In this document: in pieces, positions 16,782 through 26,239 of the stretch
How positions within the stretch are numbered: position 1 is the first letter of the stretch
Layout of the letters: the number at the start of each line of letters is the position of its first letter
Source of the DNA: Mariniflexile jejuense
GTDB lineage: Bacteria > Bacteroidota > Bacteroidia > Flavobacteriales > Flavobacteriaceae
Direction: 5' to 3'
Length of the DNA: 64,000 bases
NCBI RefSeq assembly: GCF_042675665.1
Contig: NZ_JBHTJI010000001.1
Span: 1,054,001 to 1,118,000, forward strand
Translations under genes and position numbers: made by a program
Notes under the pieces: generated by a model
Told to the model about the DNA's origin: nothing
Database searches by the model: none
The model's input: the letters and a program-made list of their open reading frames with translations, nothing else

Positions 16782-19187
16782 ATGTTAAAACTTTTTACCA
16801 AAGATTTTTGGGACGTTATCGCAAGGTTAATTTTACGTAATAAAATTGGGATTCTTGTTAGTATTATCGTCATTACCGTTTTGTTTAGTACGCAATGGAA
16901 AAACATGCGTTTTTCTAATACCGAAGCAAACCTACTACCAGACGACAACGAAATAAATATTACCTACAACAACTTTTTAAAAACCTTTGGCGAAGAAGGA
17001 AATCTAATAATTATAGGCGTAAAAGATAGTACCTTATTAACAGTTGAAAAGCTTAATGCTTGGAACAAATTAGCTGATAGTTTCAAAAAATACAAAGAAG
17101 TTGAAACAGTTATATCTGTTAAAGACTTACAAAAGCTTGTAAAAGATACGCTTCAACAAAAATTTAGTTTAGAACCTTTTATTAAAGATTCAATCTCGTC
17201 TATTTCTCAAATAAATAAGCTTGAAGATGAGCTTTTTAATAAATACCCATTTTACGATAATTTCTTATTCAATAAGAAAACAAAAACAATAAGAACCATT
17301 ATTTATCTTGACAAAGCTATTGTTAACACATCTGCTAGAAAAGATTTTGTGCTCAATAATTTAGTGCCAAAAATTGAAGCCTTTAAAACAGCCACCAATC
17401 TTGATGTACGTGTATCGGGCATGCCATATATTAGAACCCTAAATGCGCAATTAATAGTTGATGAAATTGTGTGGTTTGTATTGGCTGCTTTATTGGTAAC
17501 TTCGCTTATTTTCTTCTTCTTTTTTAGGTCGTTCAGAGCTACTTTAATTTCCTTGGTTGTTGTATGCATTGGTGTTATGTGGACATTAGGTATTATTGGC
17601 GCTTTAAACTATGAAATTACAGTTTTAACGGCACTTATTCCGCCATTAATTATTGTTATTGGCATTCCAAATTGTATCTTTTTAATTAACAAATACCAAC
17701 ACGAAGTAAAACTGCATGGAAATAAAGTAAAATCGTTGCAACGTGTTATCACAAAAATTGGTAATGCAACGTTAATGACCAATGTTACTACTGCTTCTGG
17801 TTTTGCTACGTTTATCCTTACTGAAAGCACACTTTTAAAAGAATTTGGCATTGTTGCATCGTTAAGTATTTTAGGTATTTTTATGTTGTGTTTGCTTATC
17901 ATTCCTATTCTTTATTCGTTTTTACCTTATCCAAAAGATCGCCATTTAGAGCATTTAAATAGACGCTGGATTGGTGGTTTTGTAAACTGGATGGAACGTA
18001 TGGTAAAACACGAACGTATTGCTATTTATTCAACAGCATTGGTGTTATTAATAGTTAGCATTATTGGTATTTATCAAATAAAAATTTCAGGAAGTTTAAT
18101 TGAAGATATGCCTCAAGACTCTGAATTTGTTAATGATATACGTTTTTTTGAAGATGAATTTAACGGCATCATGCCTTTAGAGTTTATGATTGACACCAAA
18201 CGCAAACAAGGTGTTATGAAACTTGCTACGCTAAAGCGCATGGACGAATTGCAGGAATTAATTAATGAAATTCCTGAGTTATCAAAACCAATTTCGGTGG
18301 TAGATTTGGTTAAATACTCAAAACAAGCTTATTATAACGGCAATACTAATTTTTATCAATTACCAACATCACAAGAAAACAGTTTTATTTTATCGTATGC
18401 TAAAAACTCAACGTCCGATGTTGATTTGCTTAAAAACTTTGTAGATAGTACAGGCCAATATGCGCGCATTACCACCTTTATGAAAGATATTGGCACTGAT
18501 AAAATGGAGCGTATTGAAGAAGATATTAAAACCAAAATTAATAAACTTTTCCCAAAAGAACGCTACGCGGTTACCATGACTGGTAAAGCTTTGGTGTTTC
18601 AAAAAGGCACAAACTACTTGGTTAAAAACCTAGCAATTTCGCTATCACTTGCTATTATTTTAATAGCGTTGTTTATGGCATATATGTTCCGTTCTGGTAG
18701 AATGATTATTATTTCACTAATACCAAACCTTATTCCGCTTTTAGTAACCGCGGGGTTAATGGGCTATTTAGGCGTTCCTATAAAACCTTCAACCATTTTA
18801 GTATTTAGTATTGCTTTTGGCATTTCGGTTGATGATACGATTCATTTCTTAGCAAAATACAGGCAAGAACTTCAAGCTAATAACTGGAAAATTAAAACAT
18901 CCGTTTACGGCGCACTTCGTGAAACAGGTATAAGTATGTTTTACACATCCATCGTTTTATTCTTTGGGTTTTCAGTATTTACCATTTCTAGTTTTGGTGG
19001 TACAGTAGCTTTAGGCGCTTTAGTTTCGGCAACATTATTATTTGCTATGTTATCAAACTTACTTTTGCTTCCTTCTCTGTTATTATCGTTAGAACGTAGC
19101 ATTGCGAATAAAGAAGTTTTAAGAGAACCTGCAATAAATATTATTCCAGAGGAAGACGAAACAGATGAAGAAAATTCCAATATTTAA
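16782..19187 (+). CDS. RND superfamily transporter, MMPL type
   Basis: 801-residue inner-membrane protein with two repeats of one leading helix, a large periplasmic loop and a five-helix bundle, the MMPL/SSD architecture. The two bundles start near residue 225 (VWFVLAALLVTSLIFFFFF) and near residue 615. The second carries the conserved SIAFGISVDDTIHFLAKYR, with paired Asp in TM10 typical of proton-driven RND proteins. Members export lipids or hydrophobic compounds; the substrate here is unknown. It stands alone between its own promoter and an 11-bp terminator. Confidence 0.9.
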   Translation: MLKLFTKDFWDVIARLILRNKIGILVSIIVITVLFSTQWKNMRFSNTEANLLPDDNEINITYNNFLKTFGEEGNLIIIGVKDSTLLTVEKLNAWNKLADSFKKYKEVETVISVKDLQKLVKDTLQQKFSLEPFIKDSISSISQINKLEDELFNKYPFYDNFLFNKKTKTIRTIIYLDKAIVNTSARKDFVLNNLVPKIEAFKTATNLDVRVSGMPYIRTLNAQLIVDEIVWFVLAALLVTSLIFFFFFRSFRATLISLVVVCIGVMWTLGIIGALNYEITVLTALIPPLIIVIGIPNCIFLINKYQHEVKLHGNKVKSLQRVITKIGNATLMTNVTTASGFATFILTESTLLKEFGIVASLSILGIFMLCLLIIPILYSFLPYPKDRHLEHLNRRWIGGFVNWMERMVKHERIAIYSTALVLLIVSIIGIYQIKISGSLIEDMPQDSEFVNDIRFFEDEFNGIMPLEFMIDTKRKQGVMKLATLKRMDELQELINEIPELSKPISVVDLVKYSKQAYYNGNTNFYQLPTSQENSFILSYAKNSTSDVDLLKNFVDSTGQYARITTFMKDIGTDKMERIEEDIKTKINKLFPKERYAVTMTGKALVFQKGTNYLVKNLAISLSLAIILIALFMAYMFRSGRMIIISLIPNLIPLLVTAGLMGYLGVPIKPSTILVFSIAFGISVDDTIHFLAKYRQELQANNWKIKTSVYGALRETGISMFYTSIVLFFGFSVFTISSFGGTVALGALVSATLLFAMLSNLLLLPSLLLSLERSIANKEVLREPAINIIPEEDETDEENSNI

Positions 19188-19190
19188 AAG

Positions 19191-19230
19191 CCAAATTCCA
19201 ATCTTCAACAACTTTTGGAATTTGGTTTTT
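19191..19230 (+). terminator. Intrinsic terminator after the MMPL-type gene
   Basis: CCAAATTCCAA (19191-19201) pairs perfectly with TTGGAATTTGG (19215-19225), followed by TTTTT. Confidence 0.85.
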
Positions 19231-19234
19231 AGAA

Positions 19235-19267
19235 TTTGAATTTTCATCTACGAAACCTTTATATTTA
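19235..19267 (+). promoter_or_regulatory. Possible asnS promoter
   Basis: TTTG at 19235-19238, 21 bases, then TATATTTA at 19260-19267, one mismatch from TAnnTTTG, 20 bases before the asnS start. Confidence 0.4.
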
Positions 19268-19287
19268 CATTATAAATTTTAAGACTT

Positions 19288-20721
19288 ATGCAAAAACGTA
19301 CTATTTCAGACTTACTTTCAAAAGATTTTGTTAGTTCTGAAGTTGATATAAAAGGATGGGTAAGAACCTTTAGAGCAAACAGATTCATTGCCTTAAACGA
19401 TGGTTCTACACTAAATAATATTCAATGTGTAGTTGATTTTGAAAGCTTTGATGAAACGCTTTTAAAACGCATTACCACAGGTGCAGCAATTCATGTAAAA
19501 GGCGATTTGGTTGAAAGCCAAGGCAAAGGGCAACATGTAGAGATTCAAGTAAAGGAATTGAAAGTTTTAGGAGATTCTGATCCTGAAACCTACCCTATTC
19601 AACCTAAAAAACACTCGTTCGAGTTTTTAAGAGAAAATGCGCATTTACGCACCAGAACAAATACATTTAGTGCAGTAATGCGTTTACGTTCTGCTTTATC
19701 ATTTGCCATTCATAAATATTTTAATGAAAACGGTTTTTACTATGTGCATACACCAATTATTACAGGAAGTGATGCCGAAGGTGCTGGCGAAATGTTTAGA
19801 GTTACCAATCTAGATACTAAAAAACCACCTTTAAATGATGAAGGCAATGTTGATTATTCTAAAGATTTCTTCGGAAAAGAAACCAATTTAACTGTTTCTG
19901 GTCAGTTAGAAGCCGAAACCTATGCCATGTCGTTAGGTAAAGTTTATACGTTTGGACCAACATTTAGAGCTGAAAATTCAAATACCTCGCGGCATTTAGC
20001 TGAATTCTGGATGATTGAACCCGAAGTTGCTTTTATGGATTTGGCTGGCAATATGGATTTAGCCGAAGATTTTATGAAATTCGTTCTAAAATACATCTTA
20101 AAAAACAATAGAGAAGATTTAGAGTTTTTAGATGCCCGTTTGCAGGACGAAGATAAAGCAAAACCACAAGCCGAACGTAACGACATGACGCTAATTGAAA
20201 AATTAAATTTCGTTACCGATAACAATTTTAAACGTGTAAGTTATACCGAAGCTATTGATATTCTTCGTGATAGTACGCCAAATAAGAAAAAGAAATTCAA
20301 ATACATTATAAAAGATTGGGGAACCGATTTACAAAGTGAACACGAACGCTTTTTAGTTGAAAAACACTTTAAATGTCCTGTTATTTTGTTTGATTACCCA
20401 GCAAATATTAAAGCATTTTACATGCGTTTGAATGACGATGGTAAAACCGTTCGCGCCATGGATATTCTATTCCCTGGTATAGGTGAAATTGTTGGTGGTG
20501 CACAACGTGAAGAGCGTTTAGATGTGTTAAAACAAAAAATGGCAGTCATCAATATTCCTGAAGAAGACCTTTGGTGGTATTTAGACTTACGTAAATTTGG
20601 TACAGCAGTACATGCTGGCTTTGGTTTAGGTTTTGAGCGTTTGGTAATGTTTGCTACTGGAATGAGCAATATTAGAGACGTTATTCCGTTTCCAAGAACA
20701 CCTCAAAATGCCGAATTTTAA
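19288..20721 (+). CDS. asnS: Asparagine-tRNA ligase
   Basis: 477-residue class IIb aminoacyl-tRNA synthetase. An N-terminal OB-fold binds the anticodon (VDIKGWVRTFRANRFIALNDG). The catalytic core carries motif 2 (FGPTFRAENSNTSRHLAEFWMIEPE) and motif 3 (GFGLGFERLVMF). It has the asparagine-type insertion seen in Bacteroidota AsnRS. Intact. A terminator separates it from rpoN, though asnS-rpoN adjacency is common in flavobacteria. Confidence 0.97.
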   Translation: MQKRTISDLLSKDFVSSEVDIKGWVRTFRANRFIALNDGSTLNNIQCVVDFESFDETLLKRITTGAAIHVKGDLVESQGKGQHVEIQVKELKVLGDSDPETYPIQPKKHSFEFLRENAHLRTRTNTFSAVMRLRSALSFAIHKYFNENGFYYVHTPIITGSDAEGAGEMFRVTNLDTKKPPLNDEGNVDYSKDFFGKETNLTVSGQLEAETYAMSLGKVYTFGPTFRAENSNTSRHLAEFWMIEPEVAFMDLAGNMDLAEDFMKFVLKYILKNNREDLEFLDARLQDEDKAKPQAERNDMTLIEKLNFVTDNNFKRVSYTEAIDILRDSTPNKKKKFKYIIKDWGTDLQSEHERFLVEKHFKCPVILFDYPANIKAFYMRLNDDGKTVRAMDILFPGIGEIVGGAQREERLDVLKQKMAVINIPEEDLWWYLDLRKFGTAVHAGFGLGFERLVMFATGMSNIRDVIPFPRTPQNAEF

Positions 20722-20741
20722 ATAAAAAATTCATATTTTAA

Positions 20742-20778
20742 ACCTGTCTAGTTTTAAAAACCTGACAGGTCTTTTTTT
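20742..20778 (+). terminator. Intrinsic terminator after asnS
   Basis: ACCTGTC (20742-20748) pairs with GACAGGT (20764-20770), then C and seven T. Confidence 0.75.
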
Positions 20779-20818
20779 TAGAAATAGTTTTATATTTTTA
20801 CAGAAACCAAATCATAAT

Positions 20819-22279
20819 ATGCTTAAGCAACATTTACAATTTAAATTATCGCAAAAGCTTTCGCCACAACAAATTCAATTAATGAAATTGATACAGTTGC
20901 CAACACAAGCATTTGAGCAACGTTTAAAACAGGAATTAGAAGAAAATCCCGCACTAGAAGGTGGAAAAGATGATATTGACAGTGATTATGATTCTGATTT
21001 TGACAATACAAATGATGAATACGATGATTCTGAAAATATTGGTAACGATGATATAAATGTAGATGAATATTTAAGCGACGATGAAATACCAGATTATCGT
21101 ACACAAGCCAATAACTATAGTAGCGACGATGAAGATAAAACGATGCCTTATGCTGCTGGAACATCGTTTACACAACATTTAATAAATCAGTTAAACACCT
21201 ACAGACTTGATGATGAAGAATACGAAATTGCCGAATTTTTAGTTGGAAGTGTTGATGAAAGTGGCTATATACGTCGTTCACTACCAGATATTATGGACGA
21301 TTTAGCTTTTACACAAAGTGTTTATACTACAGAAGAAAAAATAGGCAAAGTTTTAAAAATTGTGCATCAATTAGATCCTGCAGGCGTTGGTGCAAGAAAC
21401 TTACAAGAATGTTTAAGTATTCAATTACATCGAAAAGAAAAAACACCAGATACCGAATTAGCTATCGAAATTATTGATAATGCTTTTGAGCAATTCACAA
21501 AAAAACACTACGATAAATTACTTCAAAAATTTGATATTTCTGAAATTCAATTGAAAGATGCTATTCACGAAATTGAACATTTAAACCCAAAACCAGGTGG
21601 TTCATATTCTGGAAACAATAGAATTGTAGAACATGTAGTTCCAGATTTTGCCATTAAAATAATTGATGGTGAATTAGAATTGACGCTTAACGGTAGAAAT
21701 GCACCAGAGCTTCATGTGTCTAGAGAATATAACGATATGCTTAAAGGCTATAAAGATTCAAAAGACAAATCGAATTCACAAAAAGATGCAGTAATATTCA
21801 TAAAACAAAAATTAGATGCTGCCAAATGGTTTATTGAAGCTATAAAACAGCGCCAACAAACCTTATTTGTTACAATGAGTGCTATTATGCATTATCAGTC
21901 TGAATATTTTTTAACTGGCGATGAGCGCAACCTAAAACCCATGATTTTAAAAGATATAGCTGATGAAATTTCAATGGATGTTTCTACAGTTTCAAGGGTT
22001 GCAAATAGTAAATATGTTGATACACCTTATGGCACTAAATTAGTAAAAGAGTTCTTTTCTGAATCAATGAAAAACGACCAAGGTGAAGATGTTTCAACAA
22101 GAGAAATAAAGAAAATTTTAGAAACCGTTATTCTGGAAGAAAACAAGAAAAAACCTCTAACTGATGACGCTTTAGCTGCCATTTTAAAAGACAAAGGCTA
22201 TCCAATTGCCAGAAGAACAGTTGCTAAATACCGAGAGCAACTTGATATTCCTGTAGCACGATTACGCAAAAAAATATGA
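20819..22279 (+). CDS. rpoN: RNA polymerase sigma-54 factor
   Basis: 486 residues, the usual length. Region I is glutamine- and leucine-rich (FKLSQKLSPQQIQLMKLIQLPT) and contacts the activator. Region II is a strongly acidic linker (about residues 45-105). The core-binding domain follows (LDPAGVGARNLQECL), then the HTH (ISMDVSTVSRVANSKYV, TPYGTKLVKEFFS) and the RpoN box ARRTVAKYRE at the -24 reader. Promoters depending on it need an enhancer-binding ATPase, none of which is in this window. Its stop overlaps the next gene by 4 bases. Confidence 0.97.
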   Translation: MLKQHLQFKLSQKLSPQQIQLMKLIQLPTQAFEQRLKQELEENPALEGGKDDIDSDYDSDFDNTNDEYDDSENIGNDDINVDEYLSDDEIPDYRTQANNYSSDDEDKTMPYAAGTSFTQHLINQLNTYRLDDEEYEIAEFLVGSVDESGYIRRSLPDIMDDLAFTQSVYTTEEKIGKVLKIVHQLDPAGVGARNLQECLSIQLHRKEKTPDTELAIEIIDNAFEQFTKKHYDKLLQKFDISEIQLKDAIHEIEHLNPKPGGSYSGNNRIVEHVVPDFAIKIIDGELELTLNGRNAPELHVSREYNDMLKGYKDSKDKSNSQKDAVIFIKQKLDAAKWFIEAIKQRQQTLFVTMSAIMHYQSEYFLTGDERNLKPMILKDIADEISMDVSTVSRVANSKYVDTPYGTKLVKEFFSESMKNDQGEDVSTREIKKILETVILEENKKKPLTDDALAAILKDKGYPIARRTVAKYREQLDIPVARLRKKI

Positions 22280-22884
22280 TAGATCGCATTTTAAAGAGTA
22301 TCTCGTATATTTTTCATCCATTAATTATGCCGCTACTTGGTGTACTTTTCTATTTTTATATTTCGCCTCGTTTTATAACAGAAGAGGTTATGCATGCTAA
22401 AATTATATCAATAGCTATACTTACCTTAATTTTACCCATTCTAATATTTTTTTTATTAAAAACATTGGGCAAAGTAGAATCTATTTATTTAAAAACCACT
22501 AATGAACGTATTTACCCTTTGGCACTACAATGTGTAATCATTTTATTGGTTTTAGTTCGCATACTATCGCAATCTGATTTAATTGAATTATACTTCTTTT
22601 TTGTTGGGATACTAATCTCTACAATGGCTTGTTTGCTTCTAGCGGTTTTAAGGTTTAAAGCTAGTATTCACATCATTTCTGTATCAGGATTATTTATGTT
22701 TTTTATTATTTTAAGTATCCATTTCAGTATTAACATAGTAGGAATATTAGCCTTAATGAGCATAATTACTGGCGCAGTAGCTACATCTAGATTGCATACT
22801 AAAGCACATAATACCAAAGAATTAGTTATGGGGTTTTTTATTGGTGTTATACCACAGTTAATACTTGTAACTTATTGGTTATAG
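22276..22884 (+). CDS. Membrane protein with a divergent PAP2-phosphatase pattern
   Basis: 202-residue protein with about six hydrophobic segments, starting within the rpoN stop (ATGA overlap). Three stretches line up with the PAP2 signature in the right order: TTNERIYP, KASIHIISVSG and SRLHTKAHNTKELVMGFFIG. The histidine of PSGH is not preserved, so catalysis is doubtful and lipid-phosphate binding or a lost activity is possible. The tight link to rpoN suggests co-expression only. Confidence 0.65.
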   Translation: MIDRILKSISYIFHPLIMPLLGVLFYFYISPRFITEEVMHAKIISIAILTLILPILIFFLLKTLGKVESIYLKTTNERIYPLALQCVIILLVLVRILSQSDLIELYFFFVGILISTMACLLLAVLRFKASIHIISVSGLFMFFIILSIHFSINIVGILALMSIITGAVATSRLHTKAHNTKELVMGFFIGVIPQLILVTYWL

Positions 22885-22889
22885 TATAA

Positions 22890-23579
22890 TTATAATATGT
22901 AAAATATTAATCCTACTTTCAATGCATTAGCATCTATGGTATTACCATTTAAGGTAGCGTCTTTAGAAAATATAGGATTTAAACCGTAATATAAATACAA
23001 ATTCCAAGTATTGTAACCCGCAGCAAGTGTTAACCCATACTGAAGCTTGTTGAAATCTTCAATATTACGCTCTTTAAACGCGCCTAAATCACCTTTGTAT
23101 TTAGATGAGCTAAAAACTGCATATCCCAGCTTAAAACCCGTATAAATACGCCAAAACTTATATTCGGTAGGTGTAGATGTTCGCCACCTAAACTCAATAG
23201 GTAATTCAATTAACTGATTGGAAAATTTATTTTTAGTATAACTACTACCATCTATTAAAGTATAAACAAAATTATCATTACTGTCTTTTGAGATAAGTAA
23301 ATTTTGATTAAACGAATTAAATGAATAGCCTAAACCAACCCCTATTGCTATATTTCTATCCGTATTCAAAGGCATATCCTTAATAAACCCAAAGTGAATT
23401 CCTGTTGAAAAACCTTGTTGTGAAACATTATTAGGTTTATTTCCTAACAAATTATATGTTGTACTAATATAAATTTGATCTTCTTTATAAAGCTTATCAC
23501 CAATATTTAACGTATCTTCTTGCGAATAACACAAGAAAACACCAAACATAACAAACAGATATTTATATACAGATTTCAT
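22890..23579 (-). CDS. PorT-family outer-membrane beta-barrel protein
   Basis: 229 residues with a signal peptide ending near CYSQ. The rest is a small barrel of about eight strands (GFSTGIHFGF, AIGVGLGYSF, ELPIEFRWR, YTGFKLGYAV, YGLTLAAGYN) ending LKVGLIFYIL. It resembles the PorT-like outer-membrane family; the type IX secretion PorT is one member, but this locus is not the usual porT neighbourhood. It lies downstream of the ExbB/ExbD operon, separated by a terminator. Confidence 0.75.
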   Translation of the reverse strand: MKSVYKYLFVMFGVFLCYSQEDTLNIGDKLYKEDQIYISTTYNLLGNKPNNVSQQGFSTGIHFGFIKDMPLNTDRNIAIGVGLGYSFNSFNQNLLISKDSNDNFVYTLIDGSSYTKNKFSNQLIELPIEFRWRTSTPTEYKFWRIYTGFKLGYAVFSSSKYKGDLGAFKERNIEDFNKLQYGLTLAAGYNTWNLYLYYGLNPIFSKDATLNGNTIDANALKVGLIFYIL

Positions 23580-23641
23580 TAATAATAATTTAATACTTAT
23601 AAAGATTGATGTAATTAATTGTATGATGCTATATAAAAATA

Positions 23642-23673
23642 AAAAGGCGTTTTGAAATTACAAAACGCCTTTT
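23642..23673 (-). terminator. Terminator of the ExbB/ExbD operon
   Basis: A perfect 13-bp stem AAAAGGCGTTTTG / CAAAACGCCTTTT with a 6-base loop, followed on the minus strand by a T-rich run. The stem is symmetric, but the T-run favours leftward termination. Confidence 0.85.
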
Positions 23674-23695
23674 ATATAAAATTAAGAAAATAAAA

Positions 23696-24172
23696 TTATT
23701 TGTTTTGAAAAACACTTCCTTTTTTGGTTGTGTAATTTATTTTAAGTGCATTAACTTTTCGTAATTCTTGCTTAATATCTCCTATTAATCCCATATTAGC
23801 ATCGCTATCTACTTTTAAAGCAGTAGTTAAAAATGGTATTAATTCTTCTCTTTTAGAAGCGCGTTCTGCTGCAATAAAAGGAGCGATATCATTAATATCT
23901 GCAAAATCATCGTTAAGTTGAATTCTGGTTTCAGTACCATAATTCTTATAATTAGCACTTGGTTTACCTGCATAAATATACATAACCAAGTCTTTTTTAT
24001 CTAACTTCTCTACCTGATCTGCATATGGTAAATTATTCTCAATTTTTAAGGTATTCTGTCTCATAACAGTAGCCACCATAAAAAAGAATAATAACATAAA
24101 TACAATATCTGGTAACGATGCTGTTGATATTGCTGGCATCTCGCCTCCTGTTTTCTTTTTAAATTTAGCCAT
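23696..24172 (-). CDS. ExbD/TolR family biopolymer transport protein
   Basis: 158 residues: a short cytoplasmic N terminus, one membrane helix (about 22-40) and a periplasmic domain. The proton-relay Asp is D22 in SLPDIVFMLLFFFMV. It partners the ExbB channel to power TonB-type transport. It is the last gene of a four-gene unit and lies 20 bases after the other ExbD. The periplasmic part is longer than in E. coli ExbD, typical for Bacteroidota. Confidence 0.93.
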   Translation of the reverse strand: MAKFKKKTGGEMPAISTASLPDIVFMLLFFFMVATVMRQNTLKIENNLPYADQVEKLDKKDLVMYIYAGKPSANYKNYGTETRIQLNDDFADINDIAPFIAAERASKREELIPFLTTALKVDSDANMGLIGDIKQELRKVNALKINYTTKKGSVFQNK

Positions 24173-24192
24173 AATAATGTGTTAAATTTTAA

Positions 24193-24780
24193 TTATTGAA
24201 CTTCTGAAAGTTTTTGAGGATACTCAAGTTTGATTTTCTCAACTTGCTCTTTTAACTTTTCTTTATCTCCTGGCCAATTTACATCATTAAGATTAGCTTC
24301 CATCTCAGCAAAAGATTTTCCATACTGAGATTGCGCTCTAATGTTTCTTAAATCATTATAGGCAGCAACCAATTCATTTTGAACTGCGATATAAGTTTTA
24401 TAAGTTGTTTCACGCTCATTTTTTAATGAAATAATTGCTTTGTCTGGATTGTCTGAAGACTCTGGGTCTTTTTTACCATGACAATAATCACAAGTTCTAT
24501 CACCTCCATTATCTAGAAACTCAATTGCTGCGGCTCTTAAATCTTTAAGTTCCATTAGTTCATCTTCAACTAACAATTGATCTTTACCATTCAAAAGCAC
24601 AGTGAATATATTCTTCTGTTTAATAACTACGTTTTCGTTATTATCCTCTATTGGAGGCAACTTACGATTAATCCCTGCATCTGTTTCAATAGTTGTTGTT
24701 ACTAAGAAAAATATCAATAACAAAAACGCTATATCGGCCATGGAGCCTGCATTAACCTCTGGTGCTGCTCTTTTTGCCAT
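24193..24780 (-). CDS. ExbD/TolR family protein with a periplasmic CxxCH insert
   Basis: 195 residues. One membrane helix carries the relay Asp D16 (SMADIAFLLLIFFLV). The periplasmic part is enlarged and holds C97-D-Y-C100-H101, which matches a c-type heme motif and also suits a metal or disulfide site. A coiled-coil-like C terminus follows (about 120-195). Paired, unequal ExbD genes are normal in Bacteroidota. It is 3 bases from the 139-residue membrane gene, so it belongs to the operon. Confidence 0.92.
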   Translation of the reverse strand: MAKRAAPEVNAGSMADIAFLLLIFFLVTTTIETDAGINRKLPPIEDNNENVVIKQKNIFTVLLNGKDQLLVEDELMELKDLRAAAIEFLDNGGDRTCDYCHGKKDPESSDNPDKAIISLKNERETTYKTYIAVQNELVAAYNDLRNIRAQSQYGKSFAEMEANLNDVNWPGDKEKLKEQVEKIKLEYPQKLSEVQ

Positions 24781-24783
24781 AAC

Positions 24784-25203
24784 TTATTTATTTAAAAGTT
24801 TTTTAATACTTGATAGTAGAGTAGCTCCTATTGCTATAACAGAAAGAAAGTAAAATGCATATAAACCTGCTCCTACGTTTTTAGAAACTCCTTCAGTAAT
24901 ACCTAAACCTTTATCGTTAAATTGTTTTAAATCTAAATCTGTTCCAGATGAAATAAGGTAAGAAATCAAGATAACTGCTAAAAACAATCCTACTGTTGTT
25001 AATGTCTTTTTAATATTCCCTGCGAATATGCCTTTTACAACATATATAAGTATTAACGCAATTACAACGAATAGTACAATGTAGGTAACATATAAAATGT
25101 TATCTATCATTCCGTCTGAGCCTGTCATTATTAAAAGTGCTAAAATGGCACCAATAATACCAAAGGCGTATGCGAAATACTTTAGTATTTTATGTAAATC
25201 CAT
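24784..25203 (-). CDS. Small four-helix membrane protein of the ExbB/ExbD operon
   Basis: 139 residues with four hydrophobic segments (about 6-27, 34-57, 65-87 and 110-130). I recognise no domain. It lies between exbB and the first exbD, a placement I recall from other flavobacteria, so it may be an accessory of the energising complex. Spacing to its neighbours is 3 and 20 bases. Confidence 0.7.
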   Translation of the reverse strand: MDLHKILKYFAYAFGIIGAILALLIMTGSDGMIDNILYVTYIVLFVVIALILIYVVKGIFAGNIKKTLTTVGLFLAVILISYLISSGTDLDLKQFNDKGLGITEGVSKNVGAGLYAFYFLSVIAIGATLLSSIKKLLNK

Positions 25204-25223
25204 GATTTGTTTTTATTTTATTA

Positions 25224-25997
25224 TTACTTTTTATTTCTAATTAATAAGTCCATTAACGTGATAGAAGCATCTTCCATATCGTTAACAATACTATCAATTT
25301 TAGCAATAATGTAGTTATAAAAAACTTGAAGAATCATCGCTACTACAAGACCAAATACAGTTGTTAAAAGTGCTACTTTAATACCACCAGCAACAAGTGA
25401 TGGTTGCATATCTCCAGCTGCCTCAATTTTATCAAATGCTTGAATCATACCAATTACTGTTCCCATGAACCCTAACATTGGTGCTAATGCAATAAATAAT
25501 GAAATCCAAGATACGTTTTTCTCTAATTGTCCCATTTGAACACCACCGTAAGCTACAACAGCTTTTTCAACAGCGTCTAAACCTTCATCTGTTCTATCTA
25601 AACCTTGGTAATAAATAGATGCGATTGGACCTTTTGTGTTTCTGCAAACTTCTTTTGCAGCTTCAACACCACCAGAAGCTAAAGCGTCTTCAACTTCTTG
25701 AGTTAATTTTTTTGTGTTTGTTGTTGAAAGGTTTAAAAAGATAATTCTCTCTATAGCAATAGCTAATCCTAGAATTAAACATAATAATACAATCCCCATA
25801 AATCCAGGACCTCCTTCAATAAATCTCTTTTTTAATTCTTGATGAAACCCAAGTTCCTCTGCTGGTTGTGCAGTTTCGTCTTGCGTCATACTTGCTACAG
25901 TTGTTGCAACTGTACTTGTGTTTGCATTTGTAGTTGCGTTAACAGTTCCAAAAGCCATCATTCCTGTAATGGCAAGGATAGAAAATAATCTTTTCAT
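25224..25997 (-). CDS. MotA/TolQ/ExbB proton channel family protein
   Basis: 257 residues. An N-terminal signal-like segment with a Thr/Ala-rich periplasmic stretch is followed by three membrane helices (about 58-78, 160-182 and 203-225). The channel motif lies in WISLFIALAPMLGFMGTVIGMIQAFD and GGIKVALLTTVFGLVVAM. It forms the pentameric proton channel used with ExbD. First gene of the operon. Confidence 0.93.
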   Translation of the reverse strand: MKRLFSILAITGMMAFGTVNATTNANTSTVATTVASMTQDETAQPAEELGFHQELKKRFIEGGPGFMGIVLLCLILGLAIAIERIIFLNLSTTNTKKLTQEVEDALASGGVEAAKEVCRNTKGPIASIYYQGLDRTDEGLDAVEKAVVAYGGVQMGQLEKNVSWISLFIALAPMLGFMGTVIGMIQAFDKIEAAGDMQPSLVAGGIKVALLTTVFGLVVAMILQVFYNYIIAKIDSIVNDMEDASITLMDLLIRNKK

Positions 25998-26075
25998 GTT
26001 CTAAATCTTAATTTTATTAGTTAATTAAAGTGTTAAAGATATAAAAAAAATACAATAAAAAAATAAAAATAACAG

Positions 26076-26163
26076 CAGAGAGGAAGGGATTCGAACCCTC
26101 GATACCCTTTTGAGGTATACACACTTTCCAGGCGTGCGCCTTCGACCACTCGGCCACCTCTCT
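26076..26163 (-). tRNA. tRNA-Ser (anticodon GGA)
   Basis: 88 bases with a perfect 7-bp acceptor stem (AGAGAGG/CCTCTCT), discriminator G, anticodon loop CTGGAAA (anticodon GGA at 26127-26129), a long variable arm as in class II tRNAs (TATACC paired with GGTATC) and a T arm with GGTTCGAATCC. CCA is not encoded. Reads UCC/UCU serine codons. It stands between the ExbB operon and the asparaginase gene. Confidence 0.95.
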
Positions 26164-26239
26164 TTATTTTAATTGTACTTAATTACAGGGGGTCAAATAA
26201 CGAAAAAAACTTTAAACCCTAAAATTTTAAAGGTTAATT

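Noticed and set aside
20841..21164. His/Tyr-rich 107-codon frame antisense to rpoN
   Set aside because: It is the reverse of the acidic linker of RpoN (GAT/GAA runs), a compositional effect.
22890..23579. Type IX secretion PorT itself
   Set aside because: Only family-level barrel similarity; the neighbours are ExbB/ExbD rather than the usual porT context, so I kept a general name.
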